Made by a program: the position numbers and the translations under genes. The notes under the pieces were generated by a model that saw only the letters and a list, made by a program, of their open reading frames with translations, ran no database searches and was not told where the DNA came from. A stretch of 64,000 nucleotides of DNA from Chitinophaga sp. sic0106. GTDB lineage: Bacteria > Bacteroidota > Bacteroidia > Chitinophagales > Chitinophagaceae. Location of the stretch: the NCBI RefSeq assembly GCF_019219075.1, contig NZ_JAHUWJ010000002.1, positions 62,001-126,000 of the forward strand, given 5' to 3'. This document shows, in pieces, positions 26,123 to 35,214 of the stretch. The first letter of the stretch is position 1. Every line of letters starts with the position of its first letter.

Positions 26123-27169
26123 TCACGCTATAATAGTCGCTAACTTCTCTCTGTCAGTTATAATAATATCTCCTTCTTTTAACTGTATCAGCGATTCATT
26201 TCGGAAATCCCCGAGCGTTCTTATCAGTGATTCCTTGGCTACACCAGCCATGGCAGCCAGGTTTTCGCGACTGATATGCAGCGTATATTCGTTACCGGTA
26301 TCATTGAATTTTTTATCCATCGTCAGCAGGGCTTCCGCTACTTTTTTACGGAGCGAATTGTAGGCGAGCCCAATCAGCTGCTGCTCGCGTTCTGCCGCAT
26401 TCCTGGCCAGCAGCTGCACAAACTTACGCATCACCTGCGGATGCTGATTGATCAGTAGCTCAAAATCCGCCATTGGTATGAGTCCCAGCACACTGTCTTC
26501 CATACACTCGGCATCTTCCTGGTAAGCGCTTTCCTGCATCATGGCCTGGTAGCCAAAGAAATCGCCTTCGTTATATAATCCAACAATCAGTTCTTTGCCT
26601 TCTTCATTTCTTTTGGAGATTTTAATTTTCCCCTGGATTATATAGTAGAGGTACTGCGGCTGGTTTCCTTCGGCATATACCTGCTGCTTCTTTTTGAAGT
26701 GATTGGTGGGCTTATGCTGCTTCAGGGTTTCGAGCAGTTCCTGCGCGCTTAAATGCTGCAGGAGCTGTGTAGTGCTTGCTACCGGTTCATATTGCAGTTC
26801 TGTGCGCCTGCGCAGCCGGGATGCGATCGCATTTAGTAATTCCGTGCCTTCAAAAGGTTTGGTAATATAGTCATCAGCTCCCAGGTCCATGCCTTTGCGC
26901 ATATCATTGCGCTCCGTTTTAGCGGTCAGGAATATGAAAGGAGTATGCTGAAGTGTTTCATTTTTATGTAGCAGGTGCAACACGCCGAATCCATCCAGGA
27001 CCGGCATAATAATATCACATACAATCAGGTCGGGCTTATGCTCTATAGCCATAGCCACGCCTGTTTTACCGTTGGTTGCAGTTAACACCTGGTAGTTGGC
27101 CAATTCAAGGATTTCGGTCATGTTATCCAAAATCTCCCGATTGTCTTCAATCAATAAAATTTTCTCCAT
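26123..27169 (-). CDS. Response regulator: receiver domain fused to Crp-like DNA-binding module
   Basis: Protein of 348 aa. The receiver domain (1-120) has acidic E8/D9, phospho-acceptor D52 (VCDIIMP), Thr in FLTAKT and Lys in ITKPFEG. A linker leads to a cyclic-nucleotide-binding-like barrel (about 155-265, QVYAEGNQPQYLYYIIQGKI) and a winged helix (about 285-340, ISRENLAAMAGVAKESLIRTL). So both phosphorylation and a Crp-type ligand pocket could control DNA binding. It follows the PAS kinase gene by 4 bases, which makes them a two-component pair. Targets are unknown; the adjacent convergent unknown pair is a candidate. Confidence 0.92.
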   Translation of the reverse strand: MEKILLIEDNREILDNMTEILELANYQVLTATNGKTGVAMAIEHKPDLIVCDIIMPVLDGFGVLHLLHKNETLQHTPFIFLTAKTERNDMRKGMDLGADDYITKPFEGTELLNAIASRLRRRTELQYEPVASTTQLLQHLSAQELLETLKQHKPTNHFKKKQQVYAEGNQPQYLYYIIQGKIKISKRNEEGKELIVGLYNEGDFFGYQAMMQESAYQEDAECMEDSVLGLIPMADFELLINQHPQVMRKFVQLLARNAAEREQQLIGLAYNSLRKKVAEALLTMDKKFNDTGNEYTLHISRENLAAMAGVAKESLIRTLGDFRNESLIQLKEGDIIITDREKLATIIA

Positions 27170-27173
27170 AAGC

Positions 27174-28484
27174 TTAAATTTCCCGCACAGGAAAGGTTAC
27201 AATGAACTCAGTCCCTTCGTTGATACGAGAGTGGCATTCGATGTTACCGCCCATTATTTCGGTGTACCGCGATACGATATGTAAGCCCAAGCCAGTACCC
27301 TGGATATGAGATACATTGCTACCCCGGAAAAACCGCTCAAATAAATGCTGGCGGTCCTCCTCCGAAATGCCGATTCCATTGTCCCTGACATACAGTTGCA
27401 GGTGATGTCGATGATCGCTATTGCTCCGGACAGTGATAACAGATCCTTCCGGTGAAAATTTAATGGCATTGGACACCAGGTTCATCACAATATGTTTCAG
27501 GAGGCCCGGGTCGAGCATTGCTTCCTGCTCCCCTTCATGTGTATACGCTACCTGTTGTGATGCCTTTTGTAGTCCCTGCATTTCGCTAATGACAGTGCCT
27601 ATTAGTTTGCCCGGCTCAAAGGTACTATTCCGGACCTGAATTTTTCCTTCCTCTATTTTACCTACAGAAAGGAAATCATTCAAAATATCAGTTAACATAT
27701 TAACAGAAGAAACGATCCGCTGGATATGTTTATCTCGTTTCAATTGATCTTCACTGGTTTGGTACTGGCTGATCAGGTATACAGAAGATAAGATGGTGCT
27801 TAAAGGAGTACGGAACTCGTGGGAAGCCAGTGACACAAACCTGGATTTCAGCTCATTCAACTCTTTTTCTTTCTCCAGGGCCTGCCTTAATTCCGCTTCT
27901 GCACTTTTCTTTTCTGATATATCGATAGCTATGCCAACATAACCTGTAATTTGGTTGGCATTCCTGATGGCGCTGATAGTGAGTGAGACCGGCAGCTTAG
28001 TGCCATCCCGGCGAAGATAGTTCCATTCGTACTCATTAGGCATGTTCAGCTTTGCTCTTATGGTAAGTGTGTCCAGGCCCGGGTCAACAATTTGCTGCAG
28101 CTGCAGGGAAAACTCGGCGGCCCGGGTTTCCATTTCTGCAACGTCATGAAACAGGAGGGGGGATTCTATCTCAATCACATCCACGGCCCTGTAACCCAGC
28201 AGACGCTCGGCCGTAGGGTTAAAGTAACGGATATAGCCTTCCGGACTAAACACCATCATAATGGCATCGGCATTGTTCCAGATGCTGTTCAGGAAGCTGT
28301 TCATGCGCTGCAAGGCATTGTCCTTGGCCTCTTCCGCACGGAGCCTGTTTTTCAGTTCTTCCACTGAATGGGTAAGTGCGCGCGTACGCTCTTCCAGCTG
28401 GCTGTCAAACAAAGCCTGCTGTTCGGCACTAAACCCTATAATTTGCCCCTTGTTGCTGATGGTCATATGAATACGGTCATACAT
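27174..28484 (-). CDS. PAS-domain sensor histidine kinase
   Basis: Soluble sensor kinase of 436 aa with no membrane helix. A coiled coil covers about 25-60, a PAS domain with PAC tail about 62-192 (WNNADAIMMVFSPEGYIRYFNP), HisKA with phospho-acceptor H222 in SHEFRTPLST, and a HATPase domain (NLVSNAIKFSPEG, DNGIGISEED, GTGLGLHIV). The signal would be cytosolic, sensed by PAS. The ATG at 28466 is an alternative start. It pairs with the receiver-Crp regulator 4 bases downstream and is divergent from the HTATIP2-like gene with a 50-base gap. Confidence 0.93.
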   Translation of the reverse strand: MYDRIHMTISNKGQIIGFSAEQQALFDSQLEERTRALTHSVEELKNRLRAEEAKDNALQRMNSFLNSIWNNADAIMMVFSPEGYIRYFNPTAERLLGYRAVDVIEIESPLLFHDVAEMETRAAEFSLQLQQIVDPGLDTLTIRAKLNMPNEYEWNYLRRDGTKLPVSLTISAIRNANQITGYVGIAIDISEKKSAEAELRQALEKEKELNELKSRFVSLASHEFRTPLSTILSSVYLISQYQTSEDQLKRDKHIQRIVSSVNMLTDILNDFLSVGKIEEGKIQVRNSTFEPGKLIGTVISEMQGLQKASQQVAYTHEGEQEAMLDPGLLKHIVMNLVSNAIKFSPEGSVITVRSNSDHRHHLQLYVRDNGIGISEEDRQHLFERFFRGSNVSHIQGTGLGLHIVSRYTEIMGGNIECHSRINEGTEFIVTFPVREI

Positions 28485-28534
28485 AAATTTAAGGATTCCA
28501 GTTACTTTCTGTAACTTTCCAATGACATATTTCG

Positions 28535-29212
28535 ATGAAAATTAATGTGATCATAACAGGTACGACCGGTATGGTGGGCGAAGGCGTTTTGTATGAATGC
28601 CTCGAACATCCTGACATTGCCGCTGTTCTGGTCATTAATCGCAAGACCTGTGGCGTAGTGCATCCCAAACTCAAAGAAATAATTCACCACAATTTCTTTG
28701 ATATTACTGCAATTGTTCCGCAGTTACGCGGATATGATGCCTGTTATTTTTGCCTGGGCGTTTCCTCCCTCGGTATGAAAGAGGAAATTTACAGGCATTT
28801 TACCTACGATCTCACCTTGCATATGGCAGGTGTGTTTGCGGAGCAAAACCCTGGAATGACGTTCTGCTACGTGTCGGGCGCCGGCACAGATACCACCGGT
28901 ACCAGCAGGCGCATGTGGGCAAAAATAAAGGGGCAGACGGAAAACGACCTGCAGCAGCTACCTTTTAAGGCAGTATACAATTTCCGGCCAGCCTATATAC
29001 AGCCTATGCGCGGTTCAAAGAACACTCATAGATTCTATTACGCTTTGGCATGGCTTTACCCCCTATGGCGATGGGGATTTCGGAGTTATGTATGTACCCT
29101 GGGAGAGCTCGGTAGGGCTATGATAACGGTAACAAGACAAGGATATAGTAAAAATACGCTGGAGTCGGGGGATATTGTGCGGGTGTTAAAAACTTCTTCT
29201 TCCGGGAATTAA
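28535..29212 (+). CDS. HTATIP2-like NAD(P)-binding protein
   Basis: Cytosolic short Rossmann-fold protein of 225 aa, like HTATIP2/TIP30 atypical short-chain dehydrogenases. The nucleotide motif TGTTGMVGEGV is at residues 8-18. The segment YVSGAGTD stands where the catalytic Ser/Tyr of short-chain dehydrogenases is expected, and FRPAYIQP is typical of this group. Function in bacteria is poorly defined. It stands alone; its stop codon lies inside the hairpin at 29206-29240. Confidence 0.85.
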   Translation: MKINVIITGTTGMVGEGVLYECLEHPDIAAVLVINRKTCGVVHPKLKEIIHHNFFDITAIVPQLRGYDACYFCLGVSSLGMKEEIYRHFTYDLTLHMAGVFAEQNPGMTFCYVSGAGTDTTGTSRRMWAKIKGQTENDLQQLPFKAVYNFRPAYIQPMRGSKNTHRFYYALAWLYPLWRWGFRSYVCTLGELGRAMITVTRQGYSKNTLESGDIVRVLKTSSSGN

Positions 29213-29258
29213 AAAAGCGCCATAGGCGCTTTTTTAATTCTTTCGCCATCGGCGAAAG
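29206..29258. terminator. Bidirectional terminator, two abutting hairpins
   Basis: Hairpin one pairs 29206-29221 with 29225-29240 (16 bp, loop ATA) and carries A6 on its left arm and T6 on its right arm, so it can terminate both strands. Hairpin two pairs 29240-29247 with 29251-29258 (8 bp), sharing one base. It sits between the HTATIP2-like gene and the convergent giant gene. Confidence 0.85.
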
Positions 29259-29272
29259 GTAAGTCCGGGGTA

Positions 29273-32200
29273 TTATCGGATAATGGTAATAAACCCTTTC
29301 ATCCGGTGCTTACCATTCTCAAATTCCAATATATAATAATAAGTCCCTTCTGATAACGGCTGTCCGTTTACAGTACCATTCCAATTATTGGTATACTGTT
29401 TGGCACTATATACGAGCCTGCCGCTACGGTCAAAAATCTTTAACTCATTCTGGCGGTACATATCAATATTCTTAATCACCCAGGTATCGTTTATACCATC
29501 CCCATTTGGAGTGAGCATATTCGTTGCTGTCAGGTTGAAATCGCTTTTCACGCTGATGGTGATATCTTTTTTCACGCTGCAACCTGCGGTGCTGGTGATA
29601 GTTACCTCATACCGGGCATCGCTTTCCGGGCGGGATACCGGGTTGGCAATACTGCTGTTGCTGAGTGTGGCCGTGGAAGTCCAGTTGTAGCTGTCGCCAC
29701 CATCAGCCTGCAATTGTACCACGGAGCCTTTGCTGATATTGGTATTATTGGCAGATATGGTTCCTACCGGTAACGGATGTACGGTAACTGTTACAGGTAC
29801 GCTCGTTTTACGGAAACCATTGGCATAGGTGACTTGCACCTGATAGTTGCCGGATGCCGACGCTTCCAGCGTTTGTGCGGTGGCGTTAGTGACGGCTATG
29901 CCATCGTGCAGCCATTGCCAGGCTGCCCCGGGTGTGGCGGTGAGTACCACCCTATCTCCCTGACAAAAAACTACTCCGCTACCAGCGCTGATTGCTGCCT
30001 CCGGCCATGCGAGCACTTCTATGTCAAAGGTGACTGGTGCGGCTGGTTCATAAGTCCCGGTGCCAGTTTGCGAGAGAGTGATGATGGCTTTACCTGGCTG
30101 CTCAAATCGCAGATGGCCACCCTGGATGCTAACAATCTGCGGGTTGCCCGACTGAATACTTACCGGCAAACCTGCACTGGATAAAGCTTTTAGGTCATAG
30201 TCTGCGTCCCCTTCGTGGATAACTCCCGGGGCGGTATACTGTATTTGCTGCTGCAGCTTGTTCACATTGACGGTGATAGTGGCGGCAAGCCCTTGCGGGT
30301 TGGTACTATTAGCGTCTACAGCTAAGGTGCCTGCTAATCCGTAAGTACCAGCAGTGTTACCATCAAAATTACCAGGCAGCCAGGTGATGGCCGCATCAGC
30401 ATGGTCGCCATTATCATAGCTGATGCGGGCGGTAGCTGGTAGTGTAAGCTGCTGGAACGCTGTACCTACCGGTACGGTGACATTGTTAAGCGCTGCTACC
30501 GCTGTCATATTCCGTTTGTCCACTATTACCTGCATGCCTGCGAATAACTGGTTACGGTTGTCAGTAACGGCATCCATGATAACCTTTCCGGTATAGGTAT
30601 AGTGGCCCGCTTGTGCAGTGTTTGTATTACCCGCCCAGCTGATGCCGGCCGCGGCGGAGGTTACATCGCTATAAATAATGTTAACGGTGGCGGGTATACG
30701 AATATCCGCAGGATCACTGCCCAGTGTTACGTGTATGTCGGCGAGCCTGCTGATGCTACTGATAAAACGCTTATCCACTGTTACCTGCACCTGGGCAGTT
30801 GCTCCGGCCGGATTATCCGTATTAACATCTATCTGTAAGTTGCCTGTGAGGGTATATGTTTGCGGTAATACCGGATCATAGCTGCCGGTGAGCCAGCTGA
30901 CAGGCACCTGGGCCTTACTTCCATTATCAAAATCTACCTGGATGCTGGCCGGGAATCCTGTCTGGTTGAAAGCCGTGTTATAAGCTACGTTGATGGCTGC
31001 TGGTGAATGCACCACGCTTACCAGGCGTTTTTTCACTATCACCTGCGTACTGGTCTGTACATTATTACGGTTGTCCGTTTCGGCATCCAATACCGGGACA
31101 CCCTGGTAGGTATACGTTCCGGCAGTTTCCGTATCCGTACTTCCTGTCCAGCTGAATGGCACCATGGCGGTAGTGCCGTCGCTGAAGGTGGTGGAAAGGT
31201 TAGCCGGCAAAGTAATGCTGGCAGGGTCACTGCTGAGTGGTACCGTAATATCCGCCGCTGCGGTGATAGCGGTGATGTAACGTTTATCCACCATCACTTC
31301 CTGCGTTACCTGCAGGTTATTGCGGTTGTCCGATACATTATCCATTACCAGCGTACCGGTGTAAGTATAGGTGCCGGCAGTGAAGAAATCAGCGTTGCCG
31401 TTCCAGGTAAGGCTCGTAATAATGTTTGATTGATCGCTGTACACAGCATGGATATTTGCAGGTAGCTGTAAAGCCGCTGCGGAACTTCCATATGGCACAT
31501 GGATCGGCGGGAGTATAGCCGTTGCCGTTACATAGCGTTTGTCTACTATCACTTTCGCATGCAGGCTAATATTATCCGGGTTCAGCGTGTTAGCATCCAG
31601 CGTGAATGTAGCCGGGAGGAGGTATTCACCGGGAGTGGCCGGCTGGTATGCCGCACCATCCCAGCTGATGCTGGCAGCAACTGATGTATGATCATCAAAA
31701 GAAAGCTGCGTTGTTGCCGGCAATCCAATGTTGTAAAACGTTGTATTGTAGGGTACGGTAATATCCCCTACAGGCGCGATACCGGTGAGATTACGTTTAT
31801 CCACAATCACTTCCTGCGTTACCTGCAGGTTGTTACGATTGTCCGATACATTATCCATTACCAGCGTACCGGTGTAGGTATAGATGCCGGCAGTGAAGAA
31901 ATCAGCGTTGCCATTCCAGGTGATACCGGTGTTAACCGTAGCATTATCAATATAGGTACCTGCTACGGTTGATGGCAGCACTAACGCGGATGCATTACTG
32001 CCAAACGGCACATGTATCGGTGGCAGTGTAGCCGTTGCTGTTATATATCGTTTATCTACCGTGATGTTTATAATGGCTTTTAAATTTAAGTTATTGGTGG
32101 AGATGGCATCTGCCACTGGATCTCCATTGATGGTGTAAGTACCTGGTATCAGGCGATTGTAAGTTCCTTCCTGCCAGTTGATAGCGATATTTTCTTTTAA

Positions 32201-35098
32201 ATTACTGTTATAGATGGTGTATAAGGTGGCTGGCAAAGGCAGTTGAGCAAACGCAGTGCCGTAAGCAACAGTGGCTCCCGCTGGTGATTCCAGTGTTTGC
32301 ATATTACGTTTTACCACACTGATGGTAAACGTAGGAATGATACCCAGGGCATTATCTGTTTTGCTATCCAGTTGTATACTGCCGGTAAAAACATAATTGC
32401 CAATGGTATTGTAATCAGCAGTACCATTCCAGATTACAGGGTAACTGGTATTAGTACCATCGCTGAGGCTTACGGCTATTTGAGCTGGTTTTACCAATGG
32501 GCCGGAGTAGCCTACCGGCAACACTGCAACAGGAATTGTCGTATACGCTGTAAGGTGCCTTTTCTCCAGGATAACGGTAATGGATGTACTTAAACCATTC
32601 GGATTGGTATACCCTTGAGGAGGATTCAGTGTACCGGTAAACGTGTAAGTTCCCGGACTGGCAGGGTTATAGCTGGTCGTGTTCCAGGTAACCGGTACCT
32701 GTTCCTGGAACCCCTGGTTTACTATATTTACAAATACCTTGGATGGCAGAGTCAACCCGCTCAGTGAAGTGCCATATGGCCTGGTAATATCACCTGCTGC
32801 TGCAATACTCCGGATGATCTTTGGGCCAACAACATAAGGCTGGCTAATGACAGTTTTATTATCTCCATCATCAAATACATTGAAAATAATACCGCCATAT
32901 AAAATCTTCGGACCCACAGACTGTGTTTGTAAATTGTCTGTATTCCATAACAGTGGCCTGTCTTCTATTTCGCCGGTATTGTAGGTTATCTTAACCGTAG
33001 CAGGTAAAACTACCGTAGCAGGTGCGGTGCCAAAAGGGATATTCATGGATGGCAGCGAGGCAATAGCTACTATCTTCCGTTTCGCCAGCGTTACTGCTGC
33101 TGCCTGGGTAGTCACGTTTCCTGCGAGATCCCTTGCGGTTACATTCAGGTTAGTGGTACCCATGTTAGATGCCCAGTTTAGGGTAGTGGTATTAAAACCA
33201 TATACCATTTCACCCGGTGTTGTATAGTTATCGGTGGCCGAAAGCGTAAGGTCCGCCATGGTTACAGTGGCAGCCCCCTGGCTATTGGGATATACCGTCA
33301 GCGGGTTCACCGTTAATGCAGGTGCTGTTCTGTCAATAGTGATAGGTACACCAGCAGTAAATGAGGTACTGGTGATTTTTGAAATATTTCCCGCTGCATC
33401 ACCAAAGCTACAATCTGGTACCACTAACCCTTCCGGAGTGTTGCTTTGTACTATTACATAGGCCCGATAGTTATTACCGGTAGCAGTGGTGGACATATTA
33501 ATGCCGGAGATAGTGCCGCCTGCCGACGTCACTGGTTCGTTCGTGTTAAAGGTGATCGATACAACGTCGCCAGCCTTTGCAAAACGGGACGGAGTAATGC
33601 CATTGTTGGAGCCCATCACAGGCGTACGTAGCTCCGGCGGCGTACGATCAATGGTGTACCCCTGATCCGACATCATGAAATTTAAAACCCTGTAATCAAG
33701 GCCATTATCGTTAATCATGGTCAGGCCAACGGTTCCTTCAGTACTTGGGGTAACTGTAATGATCCAGGCACGCAAGTCCATTGGATCGTTTTGCAGATTA
33801 GTGATAGCAGAGGTGGCAGTTCCGGATAGCTGGAAGTTGGCTACCGAAAGCCCTGAAATGGCCGTGGTAAACATTACCCGAAATCTCACGCTGGCGGCAT
33901 TTGTTCTTAATTTATCCATTCCCGTAAAGGAGGTAGTGGTAGCTGTGTTACGCCAGGGCGATTCTATTGCGCCCATATCCACCGTGCCTGCAAAAATTCT
34001 GTTATTGCCGTTATAATCCTGCGTTAAACCACTTGCCACTGTATTGTTCCCATTATTTATTACATCTGAATTTTCACCAGGCATAAAGTTCTCCTGGGCA
34101 TAGCCAGGCCAAAGGCGCTCAATCCCCGTTTCATCGTGCAGGGTAAAATTGAAACCGGAAGTAACGGCTCCTGGATCATAAGAGGCCACCATTCCATTTG
34201 CATTGGTCTTGTTCAGTGCAAAAATGTTGTTATAAACAAGGATATTAATTTTTCCTAACACAAATCTCGGGGCGCGATTGTCATAGAAGCTGCAGTTCAT
34301 CACTTTTAATTCCCGCGGGTCGTAGGAATTGTTTGTAATAATGTTACCATCATCATCATCAGTCGTATTGCCAATGAAAATGGAGTTGGAAACAGTAGCA
34401 GGGGAAGCTGTGAAATATAGCGCCGCTCCCTGGTAGCCGTAGTTGTTCTTAAACAAGCAGCGGTCTATCACTACGGTACTGTTGGTGCTATAAACAGCGC
34501 CGCCATTGAGGGAGCTGTTATTTTTCAAAATACATTGCCGCAAAGTAAGCGTACCGTTGTTCACCTGGATACCGCCTCCGGCTGACTCGCTGGCCACAAT
34601 GCTGGCAGAATAATATATGTGTGCAGGTGGATTCCTGTTCTGGGCAAAACCGCCGGCAATGGTAACACCCTGAAGTTCCAGTGAACGGGCCAATACTGTA
34701 AATATACGTATAGGCTTGTTGTTATTGGCCAGGGATGGATCTCCGAAAGTGGTGATATACAGGGTGGGGTTTGCTGATTCCAAACCCATTGTTCCGGAGG
34801 CATTGGAAGGAAAGCCACCATAAATACTCAGGTTATTTAAAACGTTATACGTTTTGGTACCTGGTACGGAGGAGTAAACGGGGATGGCGGGAACATAGGT
34901 GCCCTCTGCCACATATATTTTGTTAACAGCAGGGTCGTTGGTATTGGCTGCAATAGCATCATCCATGTTGTTGAATGCCGTAGCCCAGCTTCTGCCATCG
35001 CCGCCAGGTGTGGCTAACTTTTTTACGTAGCAGATATTTTGTGCAAAGAGCTGGAAGGATATCAGCAGGAACAGGAAGGAGGTGCAAACTTTTTTCAT
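29273..35098 (-). CDS. Giant secreted repeat protein with type IX secretion (gliding-motility type) C-terminus
   Basis: Exported protein of about 1941 aa, starting at the ATG 35098 (KKVCTSFLFLLISFQLFAQ signal). The frame stays open to 35137, but the first 13 codons do not fit. The N-terminal part (about 25-390) resembles a right-handed beta-helix (YVKKLATPGGDGRSWATAF). Two Ig-like segments with IDRTPPEL and IDRTAPAL follow. Eleven Ig-like repeats of about 86 aa then span roughly 30260-33085, each with a VP(F/Y)G-type start, a TWNG...GTYTYTG core and a VDKR end. A PKD-like segment and a CHU_C domain (TPNGDGINDTW ... GFITIIR) close it. The C-terminus predicts type IX export and surface attachment or release. 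Likely an adhesin; no catalytic site is recognised. Confidence 0.9.
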   Translation of the reverse strand: MKKVCTSFLFLLISFQLFAQNICYVKKLATPGGDGRSWATAFNNMDDAIAANTNDPAVNKIYVAEGTYVPAIPVYSSVPGTKTYNVLNNLSIYGGFPSNASGTMGLESANPTLYITTFGDPSLANNNKPIRIFTVLARSLELQGVTIAGGFAQNRNPPAHIYYSASIVASESAGGGIQVNNGTLTLRQCILKNNSSLNGGAVYSTNSTVVIDRCLFKNNYGYQGAALYFTASPATVSNSIFIGNTTDDDDGNIITNNSYDPRELKVMNCSFYDNRAPRFVLGKINILVYNNIFALNKTNANGMVASYDPGAVTSGFNFTLHDETGIERLWPGYAQENFMPGENSDVINNGNNTVASGLTQDYNGNNRIFAGTVDMGAIESPWRNTATTTSFTGMDKLRTNAASVRFRVMFTTAISGLSVANFQLSGTATSAITNLQNDPMDLRAWIITVTPSTEGTVGLTMINDNGLDYRVLNFMMSDQGYTIDRTPPELRTPVMGSNNGITPSRFAKAGDVVSITFNTNEPVTSAGGTISGINMSTTATGNNYRAYVIVQSNTPEGLVVPDCSFGDAAGNISKITSTSFTAGVPITIDRTAPALTVNPLTVYPNSQGAATVTMADLTLSATDNYTTPGEMVYGFNTTTLNWASNMGTTNLNVTARDLAGNVTTQAAAVTLAKRKIVAIASLPSMNIPFGTAPATVVLPATVKITYNTGEIEDRPLLWNTDNLQTQSVGPKILYGGIIFNVFDDGDNKTVISQPYVVGPKIIRSIAAAGDITRPYGTSLSGLTLPSKVFVNIVNQGFQEQVPVTWNTTSYNPASPGTYTFTGTLNPPQGYTNPNGLSTSITVILEKRHLTAYTTIPVAVLPVGYSGPLVKPAQIAVSLSDGTNTSYPVIWNGTADYNTIGNYVFTGSIQLDSKTDNALGIIPTFTISVVKRNMQTLESPAGATVAYGTAFAQLPLPATLYTIYNSNLKENIAINWQEGTYNRLIPGTYTINGDPVADAISTNNLNLKAIINITVDKRYITATATLPPIHVPFGSNASALVLPSTVAGTYIDNATVNTGITWNGNADFFTAGIYTYTGTLVMDNVSDNRNNLQVTQEVIVDKRNLTGIAPVGDITVPYNTTFYNIGLPATTQLSFDDHTSVAASISWDGAAYQPATPGEYLLPATFTLDANTLNPDNISLHAKVIVDKRYVTATAILPPIHVPYGSSAAALQLPANIHAVYSDQSNIITSLTWNGNADFFTAGTYTYTGTLVMDNVSDNRNNLQVTQEVMVDKRYITAITAAADITVPLSSDPASITLPANLSTTFSDGTTAMVPFSWTGSTDTETAGTYTYQGVPVLDAETDNRNNVQTSTQVIVKKRLVSVVHSPAAINVAYNTAFNQTGFPASIQVDFDNGSKAQVPVSWLTGSYDPVLPQTYTLTGNLQIDVNTDNPAGATAQVQVTVDKRFISSISRLADIHVTLGSDPADIRIPATVNIIYSDVTSAAAGISWAGNTNTAQAGHYTYTGKVIMDAVTDNRNQLFAGMQVIVDKRNMTAVAALNNVTVPVGTAFQQLTLPATARISYDNGDHADAAITWLPGNFDGNTAGTYGLAGTLAVDANSTNPQGLAATITVNVNKLQQQIQYTAPGVIHEGDADYDLKALSSAGLPVSIQSGNPQIVSIQGGHLRFEQPGKAIITLSQTGTGTYEPAAPVTFDIEVLAWPEAAISAGSGVVFCQGDRVVLTATPGAAWQWLHDGIAVTNATAQTLEASASGNYQVQVTYANGFRKTSVPVTVTVHPLPVGTISANNTNISKGSVVQLQADGGDSYNWTSTATLSNSSIANPVSRPESDARYEVTITSTAGCSVKKDITISVKSDFNLTATNMLTPNGDGINDTWVIKNIDMYRQNELKIFDRSGRLVYSAKQYTNNWNGTVNGQPLSEGTYYYILEFENGKHRMKGFITIIR
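31293..31408. repeat. 116-bp direct repeat, copy 1, inside the giant gene
   Basis: Differs from copy 2 (31806-31921) at six of 116 positions, 513 bases apart, while neighbouring repeat units are far more diverged. It encodes the end of one Ig-like unit (TWNGNADFFTAGTYTYTG onward). This suggests recent duplication or gene conversion. Confidence 0.85.
31806..31921. repeat. 116-bp direct repeat, copy 2, inside the giant gene
   Basis: Second copy of the 31293-31408 repeat, 110 of 116 bases identical. The differences are scattered single changes and most are synonymous. Confidence 0.85.
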
Positions 35099-35137
35099 GT
35101 ATATGAAAATTTGAAAGGGACGCATACTAAATGGCAT

Positions 35138-35179
35138 GTTTAAACGGCAGGGATGTATCGGTTTAAACGTGCAAAGATA
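35138..35179 (-). promoter_or_regulatory. Promoter region of the giant gene with twin GTTTAAACG sites
   Basis: A minus-strand -7 box TATCTTTG (35172-35179) matches TAnnTTTG. GTTTAAACG occurs twice (35138-35146 and 35161-35169), 23 bases apart, both just downstream of the box. Each holds an 8-bp palindrome, so paired repressor sites are possible. Confidence 0.5.
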
Positions 35180-35214
35180 GGCGGGGGGCTTACTCCAATG
35201 TGTTCATATACCAC

